A stretch of 64,000 nucleotides of DNA from Paraphoma chrysanthemicola. Lineage: Eukaryota; Ascomycota; Dothideomycetes; Pleosporales; Phaeosphaeriaceae. The position numbers and the translations under genes are program-made. Positions 1 through 10,837 of this stretch are shown piece after piece; the first letter of the stretch is position 1, and every line of letters begins with the position of its first letter. Under the pieces are notes generated by a model. That model made no database searches. It was not told the origin of the DNA and saw only the letters and a list, made by a program, of their open reading frames with translations. Where the stretch lies: contig JAGMWG010000017.1 of assembly GCA_020744225.1 (NCBI GenBank), positions 558,001-622,000 of the forward strand, read 5' to 3'.

Positions 1-1058
1 CGAAGGTGGCAGCGGCCCGCAATATATACCTTGGGCACTGTGTGTTGTGTCGTCGTCACGGCTTTAATCCCTACGTCCCATGTCTCCCGAAGCCTCCGTA
101 GCCGCTTAAACGCACATGTCGTATTGGACGGCTGCATGGTGCGCAATAATATTGCGGTTGCGAAGGCGGATATATAATTGGCCTGCCTTTTGTAGTTAGA
201 TGCTAATGAGCGTGGAGCATTCTCCTTCCAGAACGACGTACAGCGTGCTGCGGGTGACTAGACTGGCCAGCCCGAATGTTACTGTACCCACTCAACAATG
301 GCCGATCCGATAGTGAGATATTAAGGTGAGGAATGAAAGCTTGTTTAGTCTGGGCAGCAAAGCTTGGTGCTACTGGAGAGGCTTGTTTCCGGGTCGTAGC
401 GTGGTGTTAAGCTGAGTGAGGAAGGTGGCTTTGTGGGAGGTGGGGCCAGCGTCATTAATCCCGTATATTCTGGTGTCTATTCCTGCGCTCCACTCGGGCA
501 CTGAACTATGAGCATTGCGAAAAGGAACCGAGATCTTGAAGATGTTTTGTCGAAGCCTGACACGAGGATTCTCAAGTGTACACATCTATAGCACTCCTAT
601 CTTCTCTTGGGATTTGCTTGCCGCTCTTCGTTTCCTTGACGGCCAAAAAAGAACGTCAGGCCCTTAGCCTTTTTGTATGCCAGTACCCTCGGTCGCTTGC
701 GATGTTGCAATCTTCTCCTTCCATCATCAAGACCCTCTTTTCAACTTTGGTACACTCGAATGCTTACTGCTTTGACAATTTCCTCAGAGACGCGAATCGT
801 GGCTGTGTTCGAGCGTGCTTGTAAACCATACACATACCCCGTACCGTGTATGTATTTACATTACCCTTCCGGGTAAGTCCCAGCGCAATTATCGATCGCG
901 GCAGCGTAGCTATACCTCGAACTTAGAAAGTACGAGAAAGTGTAATCAATTGTAACCTTGTGCTTGTCCACCATATTAGGAAAATCTCACAAGCATCGAT
1001 AAATGCGTTGTGCTTGCATACCATATTTATACCAACGCATGCATGTTGTTCAGGGTGC
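1..1058. other. No gene recognised
   Basis: No convincing coding frame is visible on either strand. The open frames are short, have no family signature and do not join through plausible introns. The right end would include sequence downstream of the minus-strand Gly/Tyr/Asp-rich frame that ends at 1059. Confidence 0.5.
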
Positions 1059-1544
1059 TCAGTAATAATCTCCATATCCACTGCCATATCTGTACTCATC
1101 ATAATCATCAAAGCCGTATCCATCATAATCATCATATCCATCCATTTCGTACCTATCCATAATGCCATATGCATCCTCGTATCCAAGGTGTTCCGCGATC
1201 GGCCATGCACGATCATGCCCGCTCGTGTACGATCCATACACAGCTCCTGTACCCCAAACATCCCTCATACCCCTCTCGCGACCCTCGTGAGATCCGCGAC
1301 CGCGCCCATGAAGCCAACCCTGACCCATGCCGGGCCAAAAGCCAGCATTGAACCCTCGACCGTACTCAGGGTACGGGTCGGGAGGCATGGGACTACTGGG
1401 CGCAGGTTCGCCGGGTCGCCGATATTGTGCAGTGCCGCCGCTGCCTTGACCAGAACGGTCCCAGCGATGTGTGATGTATCCATCGCGGCCAGGAAGCCCT
1501 TCGAGAGCGCCAATGAGGATTTCGTGGTAGTTTCGTGGTGTCAT
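1059..1544 (-). CDS. Gly/Tyr/Asp-rich low-complexity protein
   Basis: This is an open frame of about 160 residues if it starts at the MTPRNY methionine; an upstream methionine at 1580 would add about a dozen residues. The first half has a PGEPAPSSPMPPDPYP stretch and a Gly/Arg-rich segment (GRGRGSHEGRERG). The last 50 residues are almost only Tyr, Asp and Gly, ending SGYGDYY. There is no signal peptide, membrane segment or known domain. The next minus-strand locus upstream (1992-2625) also starts MTP and ends in a Gly/Tyr/Asp tail, so the two look like diverged tandem copies. The opposite strand is also open for 238 codons here, but that frame is mostly Ile/Ser from the complementary repeats and is probably a shadow. 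Function unknown; the composition suggests a disordered, possibly aggregation-prone protein (inference). Confidence 0.5.
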   Translation of the reverse strand: MTPRNYHEILIGALEGLPGRDGYITHRWDRSGQGSGGTAQYRRPGEPAPSSPMPPDPYPEYGRGFNAGFWPGMGQGWLHGRGRGSHEGRERGMRDVWGTGAVYGSYTSGHDRAWPIAEHLGYEDAYGIMDRYEMDGYDDYDGYGFDDYDEYRYGSGYGDYY

Positions 1545-1991
1545 GTTTTCGATGGATTTCTTGCCTCGATAGAAGAACAAAGTATAGTCTGTGGAAGTGC
1601 AAGACTCGGGAGATATGTAGGAGTATTCTCAAGGATTGACCAGAACACTCTTCATACCTTCACACCGTGCTGGTGATGAATGCGAGTGACGGTCTACATC
1701 TTGCATACGAAATCTTTGTGTTACTCCAATATTCACAACTGACAATTGGACCTTGGACTTCACTAAGAACCACATCAGCAGGCAGATATCACACATTTAC
1801 TGTATCAAGCAACTTCACAGACAGTAGGTTGGGACATTTCGAGCGCCCTTGTGGATGTTCATGTTGATTGGCAACATCTGGCATAATGTCTCATTCATAT
1901 CAAATTCAGTTTATGTTCATCTCAAAGCAGTGACCCCCAGTTTCAACCAAACAACATAAATGCTCCAAGAACTATACACCTATCGCTAGTC
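1545..1991. other. Spacer between the two Gly/Tyr-rich loci
   Basis: No gene is seen. By position it should carry the promoter of the 1059-1544 frame and the 3' end of the 1992-2625 locus, both on the minus strand. Confidence 0.4.
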
Positions 1992-2625
1992 TCAATCGTA
2001 CCAATCGTGATCCATTCCACCATATCCATATCCCATACCATCAAACTCATAAACATACCCATAATCCGGATCATCAAGCCCATAACCATACCCATAGTCT
2101 TCGAATCCATATGGATCCATCACATCTCCAAACCCGTAACTGTAGCCGGAATCCATCAGGCCATACCCACCATAATAGTCGCCATACGCTCTGCCCATAC
2201 CATACATACCTCCATGCAACATCGCGTCTCTGAAACCCATGCCTCGTGCCCATCTATTCTCCGCCGCGAACTGATCCCGCGCACCATGGCGGTACCCATT
2301 TGAATGTCTATATATGAGTGCTAGCCACGCTACGATCATACAAATACCTTCGCTAAAGATCAATCCGAAGAAGTCACCCTCGCCGTCCACCAACATCCGC
2401 GCCTTGATGCCACCCTTCATTCCCTCCGCCTCCATACCCACCATTACAAACGCCATACCATCCGGCAAACACATCATAACTCCCGAACCCCCCGTATCCA
2501 TGATAATCATTAAACCCATCACAGTTTTCGGTGTCTTATTCGTCCTCGCCGTCCCAGCCACCGGGGGCGCGGGCGGAGTAGTAAACCGCGTAACCGCCGT
2601 AGCCGTTGTAGCCCCAGGGCGTCAT
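1992..2625 (-). pseudogene. Gly/Tyr/Asp-rich gene with an in-frame stop
   Basis: Starting at the methionine at 2625 the frame reads MTPWGYNGYGGYA, then a Gly/Asp-rich piece ending DGEDE and a TAA at 2538-2536. The same frame continues past the stop with clear Gly/Tyr-rich coding (for example GYGGFGSYDVF and GGYGGGGNEG) until about 2378. There a GT..TAG intron (about 2377-2308) would join it in frame to a long tail rich in Gly, Tyr and Asp that ends at 1992. Protein-like composition on both sides of the stop argues for a recently broken gene, a sequence error, or stop read-through. The alternative frame at 1992-2561 avoids the stop, but its first half is a Met/Gly-rich string that looks like a frame shadow. 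It is probably a sister of the 1059-1544 frame. Confidence 0.45.
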
Positions 2626-3139
2626 TTCTTCGTTAGGAGAGGTGATTTTGGTCGATATGTGTCTAGCCAGTGTTTCGCGGTGTGAGGGTGATGGGTTGTA
2701 GTATTGAGTTGGGTAGATGAATAGCTCGGGTGTTGTATAGACATGGGGAGAAGGAAGGGAAGGGCGGGAAAGTGGCTTGGTGTATAGGGAGTGGGGATGG
2801 ATAAGAGCTGGGTGAATATTGGTGGGGATGATTGAGATGTGATGGGGTGGGAGGGAGTGTGATGACGGGGTTTGGATGTGAAGGCGGAGACGGGTGAAGG
2901 ATGGTAGGGATGGATGTGAAAATACGACAATATGAGATCTTTCTGTCTTCACAGTCGCTTTTGGGCATAGCGCGTGGAAATCCCAGATGAACGTAAGCTC
3001 AGCGTGGATTGAATCTACTCGTATTTCAAGTCGTGTACTCATGAGAATCATGGAAAGGGTATACCTCACCCACCAGGCATCCATCCTTGCGCTACCACCA
3101 CACCAAAGCTCTTCATCTACCCTAGAGGCTTGGAACCCA
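2626..3139. other. Leader and spacer region, no separate gene
   Basis: The minus strand is open from 3084 into the Gly/Tyr-rich locus, but this leader is His/Pro/Ser-rich and looks like an untranslated, pyrimidine-rich 5' region. The right end lies just downstream of the serine hydrolase stop at 3140. No other gene is seen. Confidence 0.4.
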
Positions 3140-4636
3140 TCATAACTCCCTCCGTTTCCTTTCCTCCCCCTCGCTCACCCCATCTACCGGCGTTCCCGCC
3201 CCCCTCTTCAAATCCACAAATTCCTCCTGCATCTCTCTCTCCCGCTCCTCCGCCTCCTTCTGCATCGCCTCATCGACCTCCTGCCTCTCTACAATCTCCG
3301 CCTCCTCACCCACTTCGCCGACCAGCGGGCCCTCGCTCTCCTCATACCACGGCGTCTCGGCCCACTCGATGATCTTTTCTTTCGCCGTTTCGCTCAGCGT
3401 GTAGTAGCCCGGATTATTCTTTGGTTCGAACATATTCATATGCGCCCATGTTTCTGCCGTGCCCTTGTCGTTGACAGCCGGAATGAAGAAGTTCTTGAGC
3501 TCGCCTTTGGGGAGATTGCAAAACGTGCGATCTTTCCCCGCAACCTTTCCCGTCCATGATTCCTTTGACGTCTGTTGTTGCGAATTGACTGCGTGACCGA
3601 GCGTCGTATGCATATTGCAGAAGCCAAAGTCCGACTTGGTCGTGTAACTCGTGACTTTGGCGAGGCGCTTCTGCATTTCTTCGGGACGCGCTAGAGCCCC
3701 GATGAACTCGAGATGTGAGGTCGCCCAGTTCAGGCCTTCGGAGATTTGGTCGCGCTTCATGTATGCTGCTGCGCCGCCGGCTGCGATTGCGCCTGCTGCG
3801 CCGGCAAACATGGCGACTTTGCCGTAGCGTTGCCATAATGGCGCTGAGGCGACGTCGACGTCGGACCTGGCTGGAGGAGCTGGCAGCATCCTGCTCGGAT
3901 CCACAGCAGTTGGTGCCGTGTCTTTCTTGCCCCAGCCGAATGCACCCGCCAGGTTTGAGTATGCCGAATATGCCGAGTTTGCAGTCTGCCAGTGCTTCTC
4001 AGCACCGTGTGCGACCACGCCTGGTGCTATGCCCAGATACGGTGTGTCAAACGCCAGTATGCCTTGTATGTATGGGAACATGAGCGTTGAATGCTCCTCC
4101 AGCATCGTCGACCCTATTTGCGAGTTCTTGAGCGAGTGTAGCGGCTGGTCGCCCGTGATAGAGAGCAATGTCTCAGCCGCGACAATGCCGCCCATAGAAT
4201 GCCCGACGAGTATCGTATGCACCGACGGATCCACTGTGGGTGAGGGCGTCGAGTTTGCGACCTCGAGGTCAATGACTTTGTTCGTCAGCCATTCTTTGAA
4301 CCGCGCGACGCACTCGGTCAAGTCGCCCCGCGTCTCGTACTTGGGGTATGTGATGGTGAGGATGGTGACTTTGGGCAGCGCATGTTGGAGCAGGGCCTTG
4401 AGGTGTGATGGGAAGTTGCCTGCCCCTGTTAGCCTTTGTCTTCTCTAGCGATATCTTCCTCCATACCAAAAGTGTCATCTCCACCCTACACAAACATTAG
4501 CAACATGTCTCTCACCCGTTGTAACGCGCACGTCTCAGGTTGGTCGCGAACATGACGTAATCCTCGTCGCGTGCCGATTGCGGAGTCAACGCACCTTGAA
4601 GCCGTGGATGAAGCACAGTACTATCGTTTTCCTCAT
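3140..4636 (-). CDS. DUF676-type alpha/beta serine hydrolase
   Basis: This is a predicted lipase/esterase of the DUF676 (PGAP1-like) group. Three exons fit: 4636-4595 (14 codons, MRKTIVLCFIHGFK), a 19-nt microexon 4485-4467 encoding GGDDTF, and 4419-3140. Joined, they read HGFKGGDDTFGNFPSHL, a continuous conserved oxyanion-loop region. The main exon has the nucleophile elbow GHSMGG (Ser in the middle) soon after the conserved ETRGDL segment. An Ala/Gly-rich hydrophobic stretch in the middle (AMFAGAAGAIAAGG) could be a membrane helix, and the C-terminal 60 residues are a Glu/Arg-rich charged helix. The TTG at 4321 is not a start; the exon runs upstream of it. Total is about 446 residues. The substrate is unknown. 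Assignment to the hydrolase family is firm; exact substrate and location are not. Confidence 0.85.
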
Positions 4637-5070
4637 GTTTTCTCGCCTCGACTATGTTCCTGCATGGTAGGGTTCGCAAGCTGAAAGGCTCACGATAAGT
4701 GAGCGCAGCGGGAGCGGGATTACGTCTGGGGTGCAGCCGCCTCGCTTACTTGACAGGGGTGTTGGGGATCAGGCTTGGAAGACATGGTGACATGGTCACT
4801 TGAGATGTTGGCTGTTGAACAATTCTTGTATTTTGATGTTCTATATACATCGTGTCCTTGAGCTAGTTTAGGCTTTCGTAGCCAAACTGTTTTCTGCTCA
4901 CTGCTTTCTGGCTTTCCTCACGTCTGCTCAACCAGACCCTCATTCTCATCATCGACTTGTGGGTATCGTACATGCTTTCAAACAGCCCAAACGCCAATCG
5001 TAGTGCCATACAGGCAATGCTGAACATAAAGAAAGTTGGTCTCGAGATTTAAGCTCGATGACACGGCGGT
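4637..5070. other. Intergenic, no gene seen
   Basis: This lies upstream of the serine hydrolase and downstream of the S/T-rich secreted protein gene. No coding frame or RNA gene was recognised. Confidence 0.5.
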
Positions 5071-5823
5071 CTACGCACATGCGACGAACAGCAACGCGAC
5101 CCCCAGTAATGCAGCCGCGCTCGCATCAAACGAGCTAAGCCGTGGCGATGCGCTGACTGCTTGAACGTCGAACGGCGACCCGCCACCTGAGTCTGCGTTT
5201 GAGAGTTGAGCGTTCGCTGCTCGTGAAGGACTTGCTGCTGCGCTTGATGAAGACAGCGGCTTCACGGCGCTTGTAGGCGGGCTGTTGGCCACCGACGTTG
5301 GATCAGGATCAGTCACGATCACTTGTGACGACGAGCTTGGTGCCTGTGCAGCTTCTGACTGTGAGGTTGAGGTCGATGTCGCAAGCGTGGATGCAGGTGG
5401 TGGCGGCGCAGCCGCTGATGTAGTCGTCGTCCTCGCCGGTGGTTGCGCAGCCGCGCTCGTCTGTGTCGGCGCCTTTGTGCTTGATGAAATCGTCGTAACA
5501 GCCACCCCAGGACACAAGGCCTGTATGCCGATGCCGTTCTGAAAGACCCCAATAATGCTCGTCTCGCCGACATCAACGTCCTTGCATACCCTGTTCACCA
5601 CCTCGCCAATCTTGACCAGTCCTTGGACACAAGCGGAGCTGCATTTCGCACCGGATGCAAAGTCGGTCGCTTGGCAGCCGTCGATGTTGGTGGTATATGC
5701 CGCTCGACATTGGGCGTTTGAAATCTCGATGCGCGGAGCGAAACTGGCGAGTTGGACGGCGGATGCGGTGCTGATGATGGCGAGGCCGGCCACGGCGGCG
5801 CGCAAAGAGGTGTGCATCCTCAT
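5071..5823 (-). CDS. Secreted S/T-rich cysteine protein, possible GPI anchor
   Basis: The protein is about 250 residues from the methionine at 5823 (or 5817). The start was chosen because the next residues form a signal peptide (TSLRAAVAGLAIISTASA). The upstream in-frame extension to 6156 is Arg/His-rich and looks like 5' UTR. A compact N-terminal domain of about 90 residues carries six cysteines and ends with ALCPGVAV. About 120 residues of Ser/Thr/Ala/Pro follow, expected to be O-mannosylated. The C-terminus ends in a hydrophobic run (AALLGVALLFVACA) after small residues, as in GPI-anchored cell-wall proteins. No enzyme motif is visible. This is most likely a cell-surface or cell-wall protein; the cysteine domain family was not recognised. 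Confidence 0.75.
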   Translation of the reverse strand: MRMHTSLRAAVAGLAIISTASAVQLASFAPRIEISNAQCRAAYTTNIDGCQATDFASGAKCSSACVQGLVKIGEVVNRVCKDVDVGETSIIGVFQNGIGIQALCPGVAVTTISSSTKAPTQTSAAAQPPARTTTTSAAAPPPPASTLATSTSTSQSEAAQAPSSSSQVIVTDPDPTSVANSPPTSAVKPLSSSSAAASPSRAANAQLSNADSGGGSPFDVQAVSASPRLSSFDASAAALLGVALLFVACA

Positions 5824-7364
5824 GAACTGGTGTTCGTGGTGTATGGTAAAGAGTGGGTTTGTGGTTTGCAGTGATCTTCGGCCACGAGGAGAAGCGGATC
5901 CTGGCGGAACCTCGCTGTCACAGAATGAAAGGTGCTCAGTAAGTGTGCGTGACCTGGGACCGTGGACAAATGCTGAGACGCAAGAGGTTTGAACGAGTGG
6001 GTGATGTAAATGACGTTGGTCGTGAGACGTCAGATGTTTGTGGCGCGAAGTTTCGAAATGCGCGGCCAGTCGACTGCGCAAGTATAATGAATGCGTTTGT
6101 CCGTCTCTGCTGTGCGTTGCCGTTGCCGTTGACAACAAGAAGCTCTTTCCTCTCAATCCACTTCAGACGAAAGAATGCGTGCCGCTGGAATCGCAAATTT
6201 GGACTCAATCAAAGCTGAGTACCACAGAGCTGGAAATGTCCGCTCTTGAATGACGCAACGCTGTGTAACCGCTGCAATGTGCTCAACTGCTGTTCCCTAT
6301 CGTCTTTCTGTATGCGCGCCACCTATCTCAAATTCTGCAAGGCAAAGAGAGCGTGTGAGACAAGTATATGTGAAGTGAGGGTCTTCCGGCGCCGGGCCTG
6401 CAAGGAATGAATGCGAAACTCGAAGATTTATGCGGACGGTAGTAATGCGTTCAGGAAGGACCGAAGGAAACGAAGTGGAAAAGGGAACAGACACGCACAG
6501 CGCGATGAACCAGCAAAGAGAGGCCGAAGAGAAAGGAGTCGTGATAGTCGTGATATTCAGTCGCTCATAACCCCATCAAGACAACGTTCACAACCTTTGA
6601 AAGAGCCGGACGACGGAAACAAGCGTCCCACCACCGGGCAAGGCAAGTCTTAAGGCAGATCACATCTTGCCCCTCACACGCGACCCGATTCGCGCAGTAA
6701 AAGTGACACTCGTATAGCGCCGAGCCAGTCGCGTAGTCGATTAAGCTGTAAATCACTCTTCGCGTCGCAAGTGGGTTGAAGATTTCCACTTCTGAAACAC
6801 GGGGCTTCAGCGCTGTCAGGGCCGACATGGCTAGACGGCTGCGCATTGGTCCGCTGGGGTTACATGTTGCCGAACACCCATCCCTGAGACAGGCACGCGC
6901 TTCAGCTGCGTAGGACAAGAGGGTTTGGTGAGCTGTTGTGTCTCGCGCGTACGATGCTATTCGTAGAGGGCGTTTATGAGGGTGTGGTGCGTCTGTTGAG
7001 GGGCTGGAAGGAACGGTGGATGGGCTGCCAATTGTCACGTGCATAGATGCGAGGTTTGGGGGCTTCCTTCGATGTAGGGACATATGGATTGGCTAGTACC
7101 TTGATGGCTTGCGGAAGTGTTGTAAAATGCGACGACATCTCTTCCATCACTCATGAACCTTTCTCCTCGATTACCGGTATCCCGGACATGTTTTCCAAGT
7201 CTTGGACCAAATCAAAGCATGAACACCCATTCATCTAACGTTTCGTCATTTTATCATATATATAAATGTCCCACTGTCGTTTCTCGCACTCGGTCATTTC
7301 GGTGTTTTGCTCGTCACATGGCCGTCCTTCGCCTCGGTACTTCCTTTTATCACGATGCTCGTTT
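5824..7364. other. Long intergenic region, no gene recognised
   Basis: Holds the promoter side of the S/T-rich secreted protein gene (minus) and the 3' side of the alcohol dehydrogenase gene (minus). A 172-codon minus-strand frame at 6565-7083 lacks family signatures and has no supporting splice or signal structure, so it is not called. Confidence 0.4.
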
Positions 7365-8540
7365 CTAATCCATGACAAGAACGCTCCTGAATCGGACCTT
7401 TCCGCTCTCCATATGCTTGACCGCATCTTCGACCTTATCTAATGGAAACTTCTCGATCAAGCACTTGACGCCCTGTTTCTGCGCAAAGTCAATGGCTTCT
7501 TCGCTGTCCAGAGCGTGACCAGACGGCCAACCATGCACGGATGCACCCTTCATGATGAGCGGTACCGTGTTAATTGGCACTTCACCAACAGCTTTAATAT
7601 CATCAGCATAGTAATCAAAAATGTACGTCCCAGGTAGGTTGGACTTACGAGCCAGCATCAACAGCTTGCCCAGTGGGCCCAATCCATTTACCAATGGCCC
7701 AAGGATTTCGGGATTCGGCGCCGTAACCACAATCAAGCTCGCGCCGCCCATCTTCTGCAGCGCCTCGGCCGCGTTCTCCTTGCTCGTATCAATGAAATCC
7801 GTCGCGCCAAGCTGAGTCGCAAAGTCTTTCTTGTTGCTGCTTGTGGACAATGCAACAGTACGGTATCCCATTTTTCTCGCGTATTGGACCGCAAGATGCC
7901 CGAGACCGCCTAGGCCTTGGACCGCGACGGTGTCGCCGGGAATAATGTTCATCTTGCGTATGCCATTGAAGACTGTGACGCCGGCACATAGGAGCGGAGC
8001 ATATTCCGCCGGATCCGCGTCTTGAGGAATGCGCACTACGGCTTCGGTGCGAAGCGTACAGTATTCCGCGTCTAATCAAAGTGGGACAAGTCAGCAACTT
8101 GCACTTCGGCACAATCGGTCCAAGACGAGGCGTGGTTTGCAAAGGAAAGAAGAATAAAACTCACATCCACCGTCCCTCGAAACACCATTGATGGCCTCAT
8201 TGTTGCAAATCTGGAAGAGTCCGCGGTTACATGATTTGCAAGTTCCGTCATGCCCGCCGTGCCATGGTCCGCCAACCTTATCTCCGATTGCCCATTTCTT
8301 CTCGCCATCTCCGATAGCGACTACAGTGCCAATGACTTCGTGGCCGGGAGTGCGGGGAAATACATCGCCAAAGGCGCCCTTCTGCGTGAAGGAATCTGAG
8401 TGGCAGACGCCGCATGCGTGCACTTTGATCAGAATCTCGCCTTGTTGGGGTAGGTTGACGGGGACTTCTTTGATAGCCCAGGGCGCGCCGGGCTTTTCAA
8501 TGACGACAGCGCGGGCCGTCTTGGGGATGCTGGGAGCCAT
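7365..8540 (-). CDS. Zinc-containing alcohol dehydrogenase
   Basis: This is a medium-chain NAD(P)-dependent dehydrogenase that interconverts alcohols and aldehydes. Two exons (8540-8165 and 8071-7365) join across a 93-nt GT..TAG intron to give SRDGGYAEYCTLRTEAVV and a 360-residue protein. The catalytic-zinc region CGVCHSD and the GHEVIG motif are in the N-terminal part. A structural-zinc-like lobe has TCKSC and a later IC. The coenzyme fold has the VQGLGGLGHLAVQYA glycine motif. Length and order match fungal Adh-type enzymes with a WHGGHDGTC segment. A TATAAG sequence lies about 80 nt upstream of the start on the coding strand (8625-8620). The physiological substrate cannot be read from sequence. 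Confidence 0.93.
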
Positions 8541-9148
8541 GTTGAAGGTAATTCTGAAGTAAGAAAGTGGGAATTAGGTGTGTGGAAGATTGATGAGAAT
8601 TGTACTTGACTGTCTAGTACTTATAAGTGAGTTACATGAGAAGGTTTGCAGCGCTCTTTATCTCCTCCGTTCGCGGTTTCCATTCTAATCTCCGCTTCAC
8701 ACCGCTCTAGTTTGGCTTTGAGCGGCCCTGCAACATACGAGAAGCATGGCTAGATTACTCAACGTACTACCACTCGCAGCGACGTTTAGTGCCGGAGGCG
8801 CCCCGCAGTAACATCTGATAGGTTCCATGTGCAGTATGCCCGACTCCGATTCTCCTTTGGGAACCGTGGAGGATGAGTAATTGCTTTACAGCTGAGTTTA
8901 CAAACTCCACAACTTAAAGCCGGCAACCTCAAATTCAAGGATCAGCGTCCTTGTCGACTCAGTCTTCATTAATGCAGCAAAATCTGCGTGATTATGTCGA
9001 AGTCGATTGTGCGCATGCCCATGACGTCGCCCAAAATTGGTGAAAGTGGTTGAGGTTGCAAGGTCCTAGACGCGCGATTGGCCACTGCGCCTAGCAACCC
9101 TGGATTTGGGAAAGTCTAATGGTGCAGATAGTTAGAATCTGGTAGGGA
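8541..9148. other. Intergenic: ADH promoter and cyclophilin 3' side
   Basis: No gene is seen. The left part is upstream of the minus-strand alcohol dehydrogenase and contains a TATA-like element near 8620-8625. Confidence 0.4.
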
Positions 9149-10837
9149 TCACCATGCGTCAAAGTTGCTGAAGCCTCCGGATTTGACTTTCTTCTTTGCC
9201 GGCGCAACATCCTCCTCTTCATCAACGTAGCCCACAATCTCGTCTTGCCCGAGATCTTGCACTTCCTGCTTAGCTTTCTGCATATACTTTCCGACGCCAA
9301 GACCATCACCGCTCCCGCCGTCGATTGTTCCGTCTGCGCGAATGCGCTTGCCGGTCCAAGTCGTTCGATCGTCCACAGTGCCGCCCTGTTTCTTGATCTC
9401 CTCCGCCTCCAGATCCTTGGTCTCTTTCTCTTTGCGCTCCTTCTGCCACTCCGCGAACGGATCCACAAAGACTACAATGTCCAAAATCTCAATGTCGTCC
9501 ACAGGTCTGTCTTTCTCGCCCGTTTCAGCAAGCTCCATGGCACGAAGTGTGGTGTCCAGTCCTCCGACCACCTTTGCGAAGACTGTGTGTTTTCGGTCGA
9601 GATGCGGTACCGCTCGGTAGGAGATGAAGAATTGTGATGTGTTCGTATTCTTTCCCTTGTTGGCCATGCTCAGTATGCCCCTCGCGCTGTGCCGTTCTGG
9701 TCCATCAAATTCGTCGTTGAATGGCTTGCCCCAGATGCTTTGGCCGCCTCTGCCTGTACCTGTCGGATCACCACCCTGAATCATGAAGCCCTTGATATTT
9801 CGATGGAAGATGGTGTCTCTGTAGTATCCCTTTTGTGCCAGCTTGACGAAGTTCCACACAGCACGAGGCGCGTATTCGGGGAGTAGCTCAACGTTGAGAT
9901 CACCCAGGTTCGTAGAGATGCGCGCGTACCCTTTGTTCTTGATGCGCTTCGGCTTGAGCATGTAGTCTTCATCGGACAGGGTGGCTAGGGCGTTGGACGT
10001 ATCTGGAGTCACGCCGGTCGAGGTAAAGGATGCGGCAGCCTTGCCCGAGGTGTAGACGGCGGCATTGTAGGCAGGCTTCTTCGGCTCAGTAGCGCTGGAT
10101 TTGGCGGTGCCGTTCTTGGAGGCGGTGGTGAGGGCCTTTGAAGCCTGGCCGCCCTGCGCCTTTGCTTGCCGGTCAGCACGCGCCTTTGCGACAGCCTCTT
10201 TTGCCTTCAGGATCTTGGCCGCATTGCCCAGCGCATCCTTGTTGACGCTGCCCTCGGCGTCTGGCAGCACAGTCTCTCCATCTTTAACATGTTTGAATGC
10301 GCCAAAGTCTCTCGACTCGATATTCTGAGGGTCTTGCAGCGTGATGATGTCCTTTCGGGTGAATTCGTCGTCACTGACCAAGTCGCGCCAGTTCTTCGCT
10401 TTGATGTTCAGTCGCTCGATCGTGTCCCATGCGAAGACGTTGCCACTCTTTTTCAGCGCGACAATGTGCGTATTGTCAGTGAAGACCTTGTACGTGACCG
10501 GGTCGACATATTCGCCGTCCTCGTTCTTGGTGAAGTTGAGCGTGATGAGGTCGGCGCGTTTGAGGCTCGTGCCATCGGTGGGATTCGTGTCGGGGTGCTT
10601 GGAGAGCCAGGTGAGGATATGGGTGAGGTCGAATATGGTGCCCGACTCGGTGCACACGGGGTCGGTGAAGGGCTGGAGTGAGACGGCGCAGTAGTTGAAT
10701 GGCAGGCGCCTGAATGTCGACGAAAGGCCTGTCGCAGAGGCGCGATTTGACGTGTTTGCGCCGCGCGTATTGCCGAACGCGTCCGACGAAGACCACTCGG
10801 AATGTGTGATGTATAGCTTATCGGTTCCCTTGCCCAT
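9149..10837 (-). CDS. cyp8: U-box cyclophilin, PPIL2/Cyp8 type
   Basis: The protein has 562 residues with no intron, starting at MGKGTDKLYITHSEW; the frame extends 41 codons further upstream, but this start matches the family. A U-box-like region (about residues 45-110, including SLQPFTDPVCTESGTIFD) is followed by a charged linker with a KAKEAVAKARADRQAKAQ helix. A full cyclophilin peptidyl-prolyl isomerase domain lies at about residues 304-459. It contains the catalytic Arg in FHRNIKGFMIQGG and the conserved SQFFI and HTVF segments. Family members (human PPIL2, fission yeast Cyp8) are nuclear, are associated with the spliceosome and may act as U-box ubiquitin ligases. The acidic/lysine-rich tail ends GGFSNFDAW. 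Confidence 0.95.
   Translation of the reverse strand: MGKGTDKLYITHSEWSSSDAFGNTRGANTSNRASATGLSSTFRRLPFNYCAVSLQPFTDPVCTESGTIFDLTHILTWLSKHPDTNPTDGTSLKRADLITLNFTKNEDGEYVDPVTYKVFTDNTHIVALKKSGNVFAWDTIERLNIKAKNWRDLVSDDEFTRKDIITLQDPQNIESRDFGAFKHVKDGETVLPDAEGSVNKDALGNAAKILKAKEAVAKARADRQAKAQGGQASKALTTASKNGTAKSSATEPKKPAYNAAVYTSGKAAASFTSTGVTPDTSNALATLSDEDYMLKPKRIKNKGYARISTNLGDLNVELLPEYAPRAVWNFVKLAQKGYYRDTIFHRNIKGFMIQGGDPTGTGRGGQSIWGKPFNDEFDGPERHSARGILSMANKGKNTNTSQFFISYRAVPHLDRKHTVFAKVVGGLDTTLRAMELAETGEKDRPVDDIEILDIVVFVDPFAEWQKERKEKETKDLEAEEIKKQGGTVDDRTTWTGKRIRADGTIDGGSGDGLGVGKYMQKAKQEVQDLGQDEIVGYVDEEEDVAPAKKKVKSGGFSNFDAW

Noticed and set aside
960..1676. 238-codon plus-strand frame
   Set aside because: It is antisense to the Gly/Tyr/Asp-rich frame; its Ile/Ser runs are the complement of the GAY/TAY repeats.
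5824..6156. N-terminal extension of the secreted S/T-rich protein
   Set aside because: Arg/His-rich leader with no secretion features; the signal peptide starts at 5823 or 5817.
6565..7083. 172-codon minus-strand frame
   Set aside because: No family signature, signal, coiled coil or joining exons; composition resembles chance reading of intergenic DNA.
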